Part shown: in pieces, positions 46,461-55,893 of the stretch
Layout: each line of letters starts with the position of its first letter
Numbering within the stretch: the first letter of the stretch is position 1
NCBI GenBank assembly: GCA_945881865.1
Contig: CAMCVK010000002.1
Span: forward strand, 248,001 to 312,000
Length of the DNA stretch: 64,000 nucleotides
From: Fimbriimonas ginsengisoli Gsoil 348
Lineage (GTDB): Bacteria; Armatimonadota; Fimbriimonadia; Fimbriimonadales; Fimbriimonadaceae
Direction of reading: 5' to 3'
Translations under genes and position numbers: made by a program
Notes under the pieces: generated by a model
What the model saw: the letters and a program-made list of their open reading frames with translations, nothing else
What the model was told of the DNA's origin: nothing
The model's database searches: none

Positions 46461-49388
46461 TTAGAAGTTGACCTGCTGGCTGTAATCCGCAATGATGTGC
46501 CGGTTCGAGTCCCGGTAGACGCCAAACGAGAAGTCATACGACCCAGGCGTGAGCGTGCAACGAATCCGCGCGCTAAAGGAGACCTCCTGGCCGGGCCGCA
46601 CCTCCATCGGCATTGGCTGCGCAAACAGGCCGCCCCAGGTAACCGCGGCCTCGGGGGTAAGGCAAGCAAAAGTGTGCGTCGCGGGCCGCCAGCTATCTGA
46701 GCCCGTGTTGCGGAACGTAAACGTTACCTCTAGCTCGTTGCCGGGGCCTAGAACGTTTTCGCCAAAGTCAACCGAAACAAACACCCCGCGGTCGGGCGAC
46801 AGGCGCAACGGCGAAGTCCGAGAAGGATCGCCAAAAGGAGTGCCAGCGGGAGACCGATGCATCCGCCAAGCGATATTCGCCGAGCCGAAGACGAGCGGAG
46901 GCGTGAGCCGGACGGTGAAGTTCTTGACCTGGCCGGGCCGGATTCGGTCCATCGCGTCCAATGGCTGGAACCGAATGCCCCAGGTCATGTTTCCTGGCGG
47001 ATCCCAAGCGTAGAGGCCATAGCCAGAGGCGCGAGTCCAGTCGGTGCTTCCCGTGTTCAGGGCCGAAACGACGACGGTGACCGGCGCGCCGGAATAGTAG
47101 TACGTCGTGCCCGGGTTGAAGGTCACGATGGCATCGTCGCCGTCCTGTATCTCGAACCGGCGCAACGGAGTCGGAGAGTTCAGGTTGGTAACCCCGTGCC
47201 GGAGCCGCCACTGCATCAACGCCTCTCCGGCCGTCGCCGGGGCCGTCACAGGAACCCGAAACGTCATTGATCCTCCAGGTTCGGCGGCAGAACCCATTTC
47301 GGCCCTCGCGGTCGAAACTCCCCATCGGTTGTTGTTTAGGGGTGCCTCCGAGACCAGCGAGTGGGTGACGTGTGACCAGCTGTCCGTGCCGATGTTTCGG
47401 TACTGAACCGTCGCCGTGTACGGTCGACCAAGGAAGAGCGTGTCGCGGTTAAGGTCGAACCGAACGCACTCCGCCAACGACTGCGGCGCACGCGCCACGA
47501 GAGTTCCATGCCGGGTGACCAGGCGTACGAACCGAACACGGTTGGGTCGCGCGCCCGGACCCGGCCCGGCACCGCGATCTTCCACCCGCAGCTGCCACGC
47601 TCCGGCTCCGTTCTCTCCCCAAAACGCGTTCGAGAGGAACGGCCAGGTGAACGCGCTGGTGAAGGTGTTGGGCGCGCCGTCCATCAACACGCTGGTGGTT
47701 CCGGCGGGGGAAACCAGGGTGATACGCAGGTCGCCGGGTCGAACGTGCTCGATGTCCGTCTGGATGATGACCTCCTCCAGCGGAGTCGTCTCGGCGATGG
47801 TCAACGGGATCTCGACCACCGAACCACCGGCGATCTCACGAACGGTGGCATCGATCACGTCTCGCGACTGGAGCCGCGTGACGCCCGAATACCCGTAGCT
47901 CGCCGAAATCATGGCCATCGCGTCCGGAATTCCGAAGCCATACGATGGATGGAAGTGGCGCATGGCCGCGTTCGTGGTCCATCCCGGGTTGGAAGGGTCC
48001 ACCTGAGTCGCCGTGAGGGCGATGAGATGTTTCGCGAAGCGTAGCGAGAAGTCTGGTTTGGCCTCGGCCAATAGACCAAGCATCCCGGTGACGACGGCGG
48101 CCGAGGCCGATGTACCTTCGAACATGTCGGTGTACTTGCGCGGAACGCCGGTGGAGGAGCCCGGATATCCGGGCGTTTCGGCATTATTCAGGGTCGTCAT
48201 GCCGCGCGAGAGGACGGTGGTCGAGCCGTCATCCTCGGTGTAGTTGAAGTCGTAATGCGTGATGGCGGAACAGAACACGTTCGAGCCAGAACCTGAGGAC
48301 AACCACGGCGATATCTCGTCGAGCTCATTTATTCGGGCGGCGGACACCACGAGCGCGGTTGGCGAAGACAATAGCGCGTTGAGGTTGGTGTAGAACGGGC
48401 CGGCGAGGGTCCCATTTCCAGCGGGAAAAACGTTGGACATTCCCTCGTCGGTGCTTGCTTCCAACGCTTGCACCGCGTTGGTCGCAAGGAAGAATGGCGC
48501 GATGGAAACGCCACCGTGGTTCTTCACCTTGATCGGCGCGTACATGTTTTGGTACCGAATCGCATCGACGTAGTTCGAGGTCAGCCCGAGGTTGAAGTCA
48601 TATCGCAATCCGGTTAGGGTCGCCTGCGGGCAAACGCCGCTGATCCCGACGCCGTTCCCGCCAAGGGCTCCGGCAATCCCCATCACGGCCGTGCCGTGGA
48701 TATCACTTGCCTGGCCGATGTAGGCATCGAGGTCGTTATCCCGGAAGTCCCGGTCGCCGTCACGATCGTAATTGTCGAGATCTTCGTGGTGGGAGTAGTC
48801 GAAGCCGTCGTCGATAAATGCCAGTGACGACGAGATGCCGGTTCCGGCGGCGGTCAAGTCGGTCGTCAGACCGTCGTACGAGTGGAAGAACGGTTCCCGG
48901 GGAAGGTAGGGCTGGCCCAAAAACTGCGAAGTCGAGATTGGGTTGGGCGCCGCGAAGTTTTGGGCTTCGGCGAGGGGGTCATTTAGGGTGAAGCTGGCCT
49001 TTACGCCCGGATTCCCGTAATCGCGCCAACAGGAGACGACGCTTTGGTCTTTGCGAAGGCTCGCGAGGAACTCGTTGAAGTTCTTGACGTTGTTGGCCCC
49101 GAAAACCAAGACGTTCGGGTCACTGAAGAACGCCCGGCGGTAGATCATGCCAAATCGTCCGGCCAAAGCCTTGGCGTCGGTGCCCGGCCGGACGGTGACG
49201 ACAACCTGGTTGAGGCTGCGAATCGTTTTTGGGACCAGCGGCGGAACGTACTTGCCGAGGGTCTGACGCAAGAATGTCCCAAACGCGCGGGCTTCGGTTG
49301 ACTGAGCGCGGGCTTCCGGAGCCGCGAAACCAATGGTCGCCAAGGCGGCGGCAAGGGCACCCATGCGGTGTGCGAAACAGCAATGCAT
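46461..49388 (-). CDS. Secreted S8 subtilisin-like protease with P-domain and Ig-like repeats
   Basis: 975 residues with a signal peptide (about 1-28). The peptidase S8 domain (about 160-500) has Asp193 in LAFIDDGFDYSHHED, His231 in DIHGTAVMGIAG, oxyanion Asn in FPAGNG and Ser427 in FEGTSASAAVV. Residues about 60-120 look like an inhibitor-type propeptide. A P-domain (about 520-630) contains HVRPGDLRITLVSPAGTTSV. Three NBR1-like Ig modules follow (GTDSWSHVTH, GSTDWTRASG, GSDSWRPATH). It is an extracellular protease with binding modules. The TATCTT box six bases before the ATG suggests a leaderless mRNA. Confidence 0.9.
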   Translation of the reverse strand: MHCCFAHRMGALAAALATIGFAAPEARAQSTEARAFGTFLRQTLGKYVPPLVPKTIRSLNQVVVTVRPGTDAKALAGRFGMIYRRAFFSDPNVLVFGANNVKNFNEFLASLRKDQSVVSCWRDYGNPGVKASFTLNDPLAEAQNFAAPNPISTSQFLGQPYLPREPFFHSYDGLTTDLTAAGTGISSSLAFIDDGFDYSHHEDLDNYDRDGDRDFRDNDLDAYIGQASDIHGTAVMGIAGALGGNGVGISGVCPQATLTGLRYDFNLGLTSNYVDAIRYQNMYAPIKVKNHGGVSIAPFFLATNAVQALEASTDEGMSNVFPAGNGTLAGPFYTNLNALLSSPTALVVSAARINELDEISPWLSSGSGSNVFCSAITHYDFNYTEDDGSTTVLSRGMTTLNNAETPGYPGSSTGVPRKYTDMFEGTSASAAVVTGMLGLLAEAKPDFSLRFAKHLIALTATQVDPSNPGWTTNAAMRHFHPSYGFGIPDAMAMISASYGYSGVTRLQSRDVIDATVREIAGGSVVEIPLTIAETTPLEEVIIQTDIEHVRPGDLRITLVSPAGTTSVLMDGAPNTFTSAFTWPFLSNAFWGENGAGAWQLRVEDRGAGPGPGARPNRVRFVRLVTRHGTLVARAPQSLAECVRFDLNRDTLFLGRPYTATVQYRNIGTDSWSHVTHSLVSEAPLNNNRWGVSTARAEMGSAAEPGGSMTFRVPVTAPATAGEALMQWRLRHGVTNLNSPTPLRRFEIQDGDDAIVTFNPGTTYYYSGAPVTVVVSALNTGSTDWTRASGYGLYAWDPPGNMTWGIRFQPLDAMDRIRPGQVKNFTVRLTPPLVFGSANIAWRMHRSPAGTPFGDPSRTSPLRLSPDRGVFVSVDFGENVLGPGNELEVTFTFRNTGSDSWRPATHTFACLTPEAAVTWGGLFAQPMPMEVRPGQEVSFSARIRCTLTPGSYDFSFGVYRDSNRHIIADYSQQVNF

Positions 49389-49394
49389 GGATAC

Positions 49395-49400
49395 AAGATA
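49395..49400 (-). promoter_or_regulatory. -10-like TATCTT 6 bases before the S8 protease
   Basis: TATCTT ends six bases before the ATG, with no Shine-Dalgarno sequence in the gap. Confidence 0.45.
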
Positions 49401-49409
49401 GTCGTCCTG

Positions 49410-49447
49410 GCAAAAAGGTTCAAGGGCAGACCCAATGATCTGCCCTT
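49410..49447 (-). terminator. Terminator of the lipoprotein gene at 49474
   Basis: On the minus strand a 9-bp stem AAGGGCAGA/TCTGCCCTT with an 8-base loop is followed, after GAACC, by five T residues. It separates the lipoprotein gene from the S8 protease promoter. Confidence 0.6.
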
Positions 49448-49473
49448 TACTGTTATTAATACTGGCTAGAAGC

Positions 49474-50127
49474 TCAGTACCACTTCATGAGGATGTCGCT
49501 CTTGGCTCCGCGGTAGCTTAGAGTGCCATTGATGGCGTACTTCGAGTCGCGGTCGCTGGGCGACGCCTGGAAGCTGACCTTCACCAACTCGTTTCGGCTG
49601 GCGTTGTCGACCAGTTCGAATCGAATCAGGCCATCGACCAGGTAGGAACGGCCGTTGGAGTAGACCTTTTGTACACCTTCGCCGGTGATGATCGCCGTTC
49701 GCTTGTTCCGGTCCGTGCGGAACCGGATCGTGCTGGTCTTCGCGCTTCGGACGTAGGCCACACCATCCCGAACCATTCGGTTGATGACCTGGCGGTCGTT
49801 GTACGCGTAGAGCGGCCCGCTGGCCGAGCTCGTGTACTGCGTCAGGTAACCGTCGGCGTAGAAGCGATCCGTCCTTCCGGGGTTCCCCGAGACCTTGAAG
49901 ATGATGCCGCGTCGCTCGATCTCGTCTTCGGCCACCTCGGTCGTTTCCTCGGTCGTCTGATCGCCCGTAACGGCGGCTGCTTCCTCGGCCGAAATAAGGC
50001 TGTCACTCGAGCGAGTCGCAACCTCGCCGGCCGAACCTGCGATCGAGTCGGCACCTCCGCACCCGATCATCGTGAAGGCAGCGAACATAGCGAAAGCGGT
50101 AACCGTGATAAATTTTACGTTGCTCAT
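49474..50127 (-). CDS. Lipoprotein of unknown function
   Basis: 217 residues from the ATG preceded by GAGAGGAATCAA, a good Shine-Dalgarno sequence. A lipobox (TMIGC, Cys23) ends the signal. An acidic, Thr/Glu/Ala-rich linker (about 45-72) leads to a beta-rich C-terminal domain with many Tyr, Arg and Asp. No known family is recognised. A longer frame beginning at 50205 adds a charged leader before the signal and is unlikely. It is divergent from the M14 peptidase gene. Confidence 0.78.
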   Translation of the reverse strand: MSNVKFITVTAFAMFAAFTMIGCGGADSIAGSAGEVATRSSDSLISAEEAAAVTGDQTTEETTEVAEDEIERRGIIFKVSGNPGRTDRFYADGYLTQYTSSASGPLYAYNDRQVINRMVRDGVAYVRSAKTSTIRFRTDRNKRTAIITGEGVQKVYSNGRSYLVDGLIRFELVDNASRNELVKVSFQASPSDRDSKYAINGTLSYRGAKSDILMKWY

Positions 50128-50233
50128 TTGATTCCTCTCGGGGCCTCTGTCGCCCACAGGAATATGATCGCCCGGACGGAAAAAACGGGCCTTGCGAAAT
50201 GTCACTTTCGCGTCGGTTAGCGGAACCCTGCGC

Positions 50234-50239
50234 TACACT
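50234..50239 (+). promoter_or_regulatory. -10-like TACACT 7 bases before the M14 peptidase
   Basis: TACACT ends seven bases before the ATG at 50247, giving a leaderless mRNA. It lies inside the longer reading frame from 50199, which argues against that start. Confidence 0.5.
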
Positions 50240-50246
50240 TTCGCCT

Positions 50247-52790
50247 ATGCCGCTTGCCGTGCTCGCGTTTGCCGTCTTTTCGACCGGCGTTGCCTTCCCC
50301 GGACCCAAGAAGTTCGACTTCTACTCCGAGGGTCCGTACCGATCCGATATCCCCCGGGTGGAAGCCGAGCTAGGCTACGAGCCGGGCACCCGAATCACCA
50401 CGTTCCGCGACCAGGAGCGCTACGTCAACCTCGTCGCCTCCCGCGCGAAGGACCGAATCAAGGAGTTTCCGTACGGAAAGAGCGTCCAGGGTCGGCCGTT
50501 GCGCATATTTGCGATCTCAAGCCCCAAGAACCTCGCCCGCCTCGATTCCATTCGAAAAGCGCACCTGGACATCGCCGAAGGCAAGTCCGTGGACACCGCG
50601 AATCTGCCCGCGATCGTTTGGATCAATCAGTGCATCCACGGCAACGAGCCAGCTTCCTTCGAGTCTGGCATGTACTTTTTCTACAACCTGGCCGCCTCTA
50701 CCGGAAAGCGGATTTCGAGCACGCTGGACAATGCCGTCGTCATCTTCAATCCGGTTTACAACCCGGACGGCCACGAGCGGTTTGCGGTGTTCAACAACGC
50801 AATTCAGACCGCACCCGGCAACCAGCCTGGCTTCGAGCTCCAGGAGCCAAGCATTATTCACGGCCGAACGAACGCCTACCGGTTCGACATGAACCGCGAC
50901 CGCGTCTCCTTCTCGCAGGACGAGACCCGACAGGAGTTCGCCGAATTCCTTCGCTGGCGACCGCAGATTTACATCGACCAGCACGGCCAGGTTGGAACCT
51001 ACTTCTTCCCGCCCGAACCGATGTCGGTGAACCAGAACGTCGACCGCGAACGCAACTATAAGTGGACCGACGTGATTGGCCGCGCGATCGCCGGTGACTT
51101 CGACAAGAACGGCTTCCAGTATTTCGTTAAGGACACCTACGACCTCTACTTCCCGGGGTACGTGGACTCGTCCACGACGCTTTCGGGTGCCGTCGGCATG
51201 ACGCATGAGACCGACGGCGGCAAGTATCTTGCCGAGGAAGGTCCGGATGGCTACGTGCTGACGCTGCGCCGCGGCATCGAAAAGCACTTTGTTTCCGCGT
51301 TGGCCGTGGTTTCAGCGACCGCGACGAACCGGAAGGCGATCGTTGACAGCTGTCTGGCTTTCAAGAAAAAGGTCGTCAGCGGCGAGGCCGCCGGCAATTT
51401 CCAGCGTGTTGTCATCACGTCGGAAGACCCGCGCCCGCTGAAGCGGCTACAAACCCAGCTTGGCTTTGCCGGCATCAAATCGGGTTTTGCCGCCCAGGCC
51501 TTTTCGGCCGAAGACGCCAACAACTATTGGACCGGTAAGCGCGAAAAGGCCAGCTTCCCCAAGGGTTCCCTCGTCGTTGACATCGCGCAGAGCCAGGGCG
51601 CATTCGCCAAAGCCCTTTTGGAGCCGGGCCAGAACTTCGAGAAAGAGTTCATCGAAGCGCAGGTCGGCAAGAAGAAAACCGCTCCCGAAGGCGAAACCTA
51701 CCCGGGACCAGATTCCATCGAGTTCTATGACCTCACCGGTTGGGCCCTGCCCTATGCATACAACCTGAAGGCATGGTGGGTTGAATCGGCACCGTCGATC
51801 GCAACCGTCGCGATTGACGCAACCGCTTGGAAGGCACCGGCGAGCAGCTCGGTTGGCTACGCGATGCGGTACTCAGACCAGGAAGACGCGCTCGGTGCGT
51901 TGGCCATTCTTTCCGCCGACGTTCGGGGCGCCGTCGCCACAAAGCCGATGGTGCTGAAAGACGGAACTTATCCGGCAGGCACGTTCCTGTTCCTCGCGGA
52001 CCGAAACAACGAAGGCTACGAAGAGAAACTGTTTGAGATCGCCAAGAAGCGAAACCTCCCGCTGACCCCGCTGGTCAGCAGCTACCCCGAGGTCGAGCGA
52101 TACGGTCCGGGAAGCGATAGCGTAACCCGACTGCGCAAGCCGAAGATCGGCGTAGTGTTTGGCGACGGCACAAGTCTGGGCGACGTGAGCGGCATCTGGT
52201 ACGCCATGGAGCGGGTGTTTAAGCTTCCGTACACGGCGATGAGCGTCGGGCAACTGAACCGCGACCTCAGCGAGTTCACGGCAATCGTGATTCCTTCGGG
52301 AGCCAGCGCCAGCAGTCCGAGGCTGAAAGAATGGGTGAGTGCGGGCGGCACGTTGATCCTCTTGGAAGGTTTCGCGAACTCGGGCTACAGCAACCTCGAG
52401 AAGATTTCTGGCGAACCTCAAGAGCTCCCCGGAGCCTTGTTCCACGCGCAGCTCGACCCGCGAAGCGCCCTCAGCTACGGCTATGGAACCGCGAAGCCGG
52501 GCGAGAAACTCGAAATCTCGGTACCGGTCTACGGCGACACGTTCTACAAGATCCGAAAGCAAGGCGGCTCGGTTGTCACCTTTGGCGGCGAGAAGACGAC
52601 GAAGCTCCTAACCGGCTGGGCGTGGCCCGACGACACCGAGAAGAACCTCGCGAACACGACGTGGCTCCAGGACGTTCCGACCGGTCGCGGCCATGCCTTC
52701 CTCTTCACCCAGAACCCAACCGACCGAGCCCTGTGGCCCGGCCTACATAAGCTTCTGTTGAACGCCATCCTGTTCGGCCCGACGATGTAA
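50247..52790 (+). CDS. Secreted M14 family zinc carboxypeptidase
   Basis: 847 residues with a signal peptide (about 1-17). The M14 domain (about 45-370) has zinc ligands His131 and Glu134 in NQCIHGNEPASFESG and His246 in YIDQHGQVG, the substrate Arg in RFDMNRD and the likely catalytic Glu in GMTHETDGG. The C-terminal half (about 600-720) contains a glutamine-amidotransferase-like fold (IGVVFGDGTSLGDVSGIWYA, TAIVIPSGASASSPRLKEWV), as in large M14 proteins of Bacteroidota and others. It should cleave C-terminal residues from peptides outside the cytoplasm; specificity is unknown. Confidence 0.9.
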   Translation: MPLAVLAFAVFSTGVAFPGPKKFDFYSEGPYRSDIPRVEAELGYEPGTRITTFRDQERYVNLVASRAKDRIKEFPYGKSVQGRPLRIFAISSPKNLARLDSIRKAHLDIAEGKSVDTANLPAIVWINQCIHGNEPASFESGMYFFYNLAASTGKRISSTLDNAVVIFNPVYNPDGHERFAVFNNAIQTAPGNQPGFELQEPSIIHGRTNAYRFDMNRDRVSFSQDETRQEFAEFLRWRPQIYIDQHGQVGTYFFPPEPMSVNQNVDRERNYKWTDVIGRAIAGDFDKNGFQYFVKDTYDLYFPGYVDSSTTLSGAVGMTHETDGGKYLAEEGPDGYVLTLRRGIEKHFVSALAVVSATATNRKAIVDSCLAFKKKVVSGEAAGNFQRVVITSEDPRPLKRLQTQLGFAGIKSGFAAQAFSAEDANNYWTGKREKASFPKGSLVVDIAQSQGAFAKALLEPGQNFEKEFIEAQVGKKKTAPEGETYPGPDSIEFYDLTGWALPYAYNLKAWWVESAPSIATVAIDATAWKAPASSSVGYAMRYSDQEDALGALAILSADVRGAVATKPMVLKDGTYPAGTFLFLADRNNEGYEEKLFEIAKKRNLPLTPLVSSYPEVERYGPGSDSVTRLRKPKIGVVFGDGTSLGDVSGIWYAMERVFKLPYTAMSVGQLNRDLSEFTAIVIPSGASASSPRLKEWVSAGGTLILLEGFANSGYSNLEKISGEPQELPGALFHAQLDPRSALSYGYGTAKPGEKLEISVPVYGDTFYKIRKQGGSVVTFGGEKTTKLLTGWAWPDDTEKNLANTTWLQDVPTGRGHAFLFTQNPTDRALWPGLHKLLLNAILFGPTM

Positions 52791-52822
52791 GGTCCGAGAC
52801 AATTTGGACTTGACGAAGCGAT

Positions 52823-52858
52823 GGCTACCCGGTTGACAAGGCTGGGTAGCCTCTTTTC
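52823..52858 (+). terminator. Hairpin with T-rich tail just before the ABC transporter ATG
   Basis: An 8-bp stem GGCTACCC/GGGTAGCC with a 13-base loop is followed by TCTTTTC and the ATG. It can end the M14 peptidase transcript. The right arm also contains TAGCCT (52847-52852), a -10-like box six bases before the ATG, so terminator and promoter of the next gene coincide. Confidence 0.5.
52847..52852 (+). promoter_or_regulatory. -10-like TAGCCT 6 bases before the ABC exporter
   Basis: The box is part of the hairpin arm described at 52823-52858 and follows the leaderless spacing rule of other genes here. Confidence 0.35.
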
Positions 52859-54700
52859 ATGATGCGTAATGGAGCCGGTCGCGGCGAGGGGACGGAAGCC
52901 GAAGCCCCCAAACGAGATAGAGCGTCGGACCGAGCCATAACCAAGCGGGTGATCGCCCTCTTCGGTCCCCACAAAAAGCTTGTTATTCTAACCTGCGCGG
53001 CGGTTTTGATTGCCGTCGTTCTCGGCATCGCGCCTCCCATCCTCACGCAGATCCTCATTGACGAAGGACTCCAGAAAAAGGACCTCGGCGTAACGATGAC
53101 CTACTCGCTCTGGACGCTCGTGAGCGTTCTGGCCGGAGCGGGAATGACGCTGGTTTACGGCTATTGGGGTGTGGTCGTCGGCCAAAAAATCATGGTCGAC
53201 CTGCGCGGTCAGCTGTTCCGACGGCTCCAGCAGATGTCCCTGCGGTTTTTCACCGCCACCCGAACCGGCGAGATTCAGACTCGCCTTCTCAGCGACGTTG
53301 CCGGCGTCCAGACGGTCGTCAGCAACACGATTACCGACCAGGTATCCAACATCGCCATCGTGATTTCCACGATGGCCGCGATGATCTGGGTCGACTGGCG
53401 GCTCACGCTCCTGTCGTTCGCTATGGTTCCGGTTTTTGCCGTCGTCGGTCAGCGGGTCGGTGACTTTGCGCGCGACGTTCGGAAAGGCACCCAGGAACAA
53501 ACCTCCGAGCTGAACTCGATGATGCAGGAGTCGCTGAGCGTCTCGGGCATTTTGCTTACGAAGACTTCCGGCCGCGCCGACATCATCCGCTCGAAGTTCG
53601 ACGTCGAGAACGAAAAGCTAGCCGGGTGGCAGGTGAAGAGCGCGATCATCATGTACCTGTTCTTCGGCATGATCCGGCTCATCACCCAGTTGGCCCCGGC
53701 GCTCGTATACTGGCTGGCCGGTTGGCTACTGATCCAGCAGGGCGACACCAGCATCACCATCGGAAAGCTGGTCGCGTTCACCGTCCTGCAAACCCGCCTC
53801 TTCTTCCCGATGACCGGCCTCATGAGCGCGCAGGTCGAGATCATGAGCTCGTTCGCGCTGTTCCAGCGGATCTTTGAGTACACCGACATGGAGCTCGACA
53901 TCAAGGAAAGCCCGAAAGCGGAGGCACTTTTGCCCGAGAACGTTCGCGGCCGCGTCGAGTTCCGCAACGTGATGTTCAGCTACGAGAAAGAAGGCGGCCA
54001 AACGCTTTCGCACATTAGCTTCGTCGCCGAGCCGGGCCAATTGGTCGCGCTTGTCGGGCCTTCCGGTGCCGGAAAGACCACGCTCACCTACTTGATTCCG
54101 CGACTGTACGACGCCGATGCCGGAACCGTGCTGCTAGATGATCGTCCGGTAGAGGACATCAAGCTCGATAGCCTGGCGACGATTGTCGGTGCCGTCACCC
54201 AGGAAACCTATCTGCTGCACACCACGATTCGCGAGAATCTTCAGGTTGCGAGACCGGGAGCAACGGACGCCGAACTAATCACCGCCTGTAAAGCCGCGGC
54301 CATCCACGACCACATCGCGTCGCTGCCCGAAGGCTACGGCACGATCGTAGGCGAGCGGGGTTACAAGCTTTCGGGCGGCGAGAAGCAGCGGCTGGCGATT
54401 GCCCGAGCGATCCTCAAGAACCCGCGCATCCTCATCCTCGACGAGGCGACCTCCGCCCTCGATACCCATTCCGAGCGTCTGATTCAGGCCTCGCTCAGCG
54501 AACTGATGAAGGGCCGAACGACATTTGCGATCGCCCACCGACTGTCGACGATTCTCGCCGCCGACCAGATCTTGGTGCTGGAAGCCGGACAGATTGTGGA
54601 GCGCGGCACGCACCCCGAACTGCTGAAGCTCGGCGGTCTCTACTCGCGTTTGTACAACGAGCAGTTCACCGCCGAGAAGCGGCTTGAAGCCAGCGTTTAG
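52859..54700 (+). CDS. ABC exporter, fused permease and ATPase (MsbA/BmrA-like)
   Basis: 613 residues. Six membrane helices (about 35-330) form the exporter fold; the ATPase domain follows with Walker [10 protein letters not shown] (about 400-408), the Q-loop in VTQETYL, the signature LSGGEKQR (about 503) and Walker [13 protein letters not shown] (about 523-530), then the H-loop AIAHRLSTI. Homodimeric half-transporters of this kind export lipids, drugs or peptides; a specific substrate is not evident. It begins ATGATG, so the start may be one codon later. The 3' end overlaps convergent metK by four bases. Confidence 0.94.
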   Translation: MMRNGAGRGEGTEAEAPKRDRASDRAITKRVIALFGPHKKLVILTCAAVLIAVVLGIAPPILTQILIDEGLQKKDLGVTMTYSLWTLVSVLAGAGMTLVYGYWGVVVGQKIMVDLRGQLFRRLQQMSLRFFTATRTGEIQTRLLSDVAGVQTVVSNTITDQVSNIAIVISTMAAMIWVDWRLTLLSFAMVPVFAVVGQRVGDFARDVRKGTQEQTSELNSMMQESLSVSGILLTKTSGRADIIRSKFDVENEKLAGWQVKSAIIMYLFFGMIRLITQLAPALVYWLAGWLLIQQGDTSITIGKLVAFTVLQTRLFFPMTGLMSAQVEIMSSFALFQRIFEYTDMELDIKESPKAEALLPENVRGRVEFRNVMFSYEKEGGQTLSHISFVAEPGQLVALVGPSGAGKTTLTYLIPRLYDADAGTVLLDDRPVEDIKLDSLATIVGAVTQETYLLHTTIRENLQVARPGATDAELITACKAAAIHDHIASLPEGYGTIVGERGYKLSGGEKQRLAIARAILKNPRILILDEATSALDTHSERLIQASLSELMKGRTTFAIAHRLSTILAADQILVLEAGQIVERGTHPELLKLGGLYSRLYNEQFTAEKRLEASV

Positions 54701-55824
54701 GCGTTCTTGAGAGCTTCGGCTTCCGTCGTGCGTTCCCAGGGGAACGCAACGTTGCCGAAGTGACCGTTCTTCGCCGTCTCGAGATAGATCGGGCGGCGAA
54801 GGTCAAGGTGGTCGATGATTCCCTTGGGCGAGAGGTCAAACGTCTGCCGGACGCGGCGGACGATTTCGTCCGTCGGGATCGTCTCCGTGCCGAACGCTTC
54901 CACGTTCACGGCGACCGGCTGGGCGACGCCGATGGCATAGGCAAACTGGACGACAACGCGGTCGGCGAGACCGGCCGCTACGATGCACTTAGCCACGTGC
55001 CGGGCCATGTAGGCCGCGCTTCGGTCGACCTTCGTTGGGTCCTTGCCGCTGAAGGCACCGCCGCCGTGCGGGCACATGCCGCCATAGGTGTCCACGATGA
55101 TCTTCCGGCCGGTAACGCCGGTATCGCCCTGCGGGCCACCTTCGACGAACTTACCGGTCGGGTTGATGTGGAACAAGATCTCGCCGTCAACGAACTCGGA
55201 ATACTCTTCCAGCACCGGCTTGATGATTCGCTCAAGCACGATGTCTTGCACCACGTGCGTGATGTTTTCGTTGTGCTGTTGCGATACCACGATGGTATTG
55301 ATGCGCCTGGGCTTGCCGTCCTCGGCATATTCGACCGAAACCTGGCTCTTGACATCCGGTCGCAGCCCGAGATCCGGGTGCTTTCGCCGAACCGACATTG
55401 CGCGGCGCGTCAGCGCGTGGGCAATGGAGATCGGCAGCGGCATCAGCTCGGGTGTCTCCCGGGTGGCCATGCCAAACATCATTCCTTGGTCGCCGGCGCC
55501 ACCGGTGTCCACGCCCATGGCGATGTCGGCGGACTGTCCTTGGATGGCAACCAGAACACCGCAGGTCTTGCCGTCGAAGCCGAGGTCAGTATCGGTGTAA
55601 CCCGCCGACGTAATCGTGCGGCGTACGATTCCCGGAATATCCACGTAAGCGGAAGTAGTTATTTCGCCGGCAACCACGGCAACGCCGCGCGTGAGCAAGG
55701 TTTCTACCGCAACCCGCGCGGACGGGTCTACCCGCAGAAGCTCATCGAGTAGAGCGTCGGAAATCTGGTCGGCGAGCTTGTCCGGGTGGCCCTCGCTTAC
55801 GCTTTCGGAAGTGTAAATCCTCAT
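54697..55824 (-). CDS. metK: S-adenosylmethionine synthase
   Basis: 375 residues. It makes SAM from methionine and ATP. The N-terminus [20 protein letters not shown], the ATP-binding [12 protein letters not shown] and the phosphate loop [20 protein letters not shown] are characteristic. Length is normal. No SAM riboswitch is seen: only a hairpin and about 15 bases separate it from the PEP-CTERM gene. It is probably a single gene. Confidence 0.97.
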   Translation of the reverse strand: MRIYTSESVSEGHPDKLADQISDALLDELLRVDPSARVAVETLLTRGVAVVAGEITTSAYVDIPGIVRRTITSAGYTDTDLGFDGKTCGVLVAIQGQSADIAMGVDTGGAGDQGMMFGMATRETPELMPLPISIAHALTRRAMSVRRKHPDLGLRPDVKSQVSVEYAEDGKPRRINTIVVSQQHNENITHVVQDIVLERIIKPVLEEYSEFVDGEILFHINPTGKFVEGGPQGDTGVTGRKIIVDTYGGMCPHGGGAFSGKDPTKVDRSAAYMARHVAKCIVAAGLADRVVVQFAYAIGVAQPVAVNVEAFGTETIPTDEIVRRVRQTFDLSPKGIIDHLDLRRPIYLETAKNGHFGNVAFPWERTTEAEALKNA

Positions 55825-55835
55825 CTTGGTAGGAA

Positions 55836-55869
55836 CGAAAGGGTACCCGGGGCAATTGCCCGGGTACCC
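55836..55869 (-). terminator. Hairpin between the PEP-CTERM gene and metK
   Basis: On the minus strand an 11-bp perfect stem GGGTACCCGGG/CCCGGGTACCC with a 7-base loop is followed by TTTCGTT. It lies 25 bases after the PEP-CTERM stop and ends 17 bases before metK, so it should separate the two transcripts. Confidence 0.65.
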
Positions 55870-55893
55870 CGTATGCGTTCGCGCTGCGGCGGA

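Noticed and set aside
54760-55752. 330-codon plus-strand frame opposite metK
   Set aside because: It mirrors metK codons in a GC-rich genome and has no family features.
55825-55893. SAM riboswitch upstream of metK
   Set aside because: Only a simple hairpin fits in the 69-base gap; no SAM-I/II/III conserved core is present.
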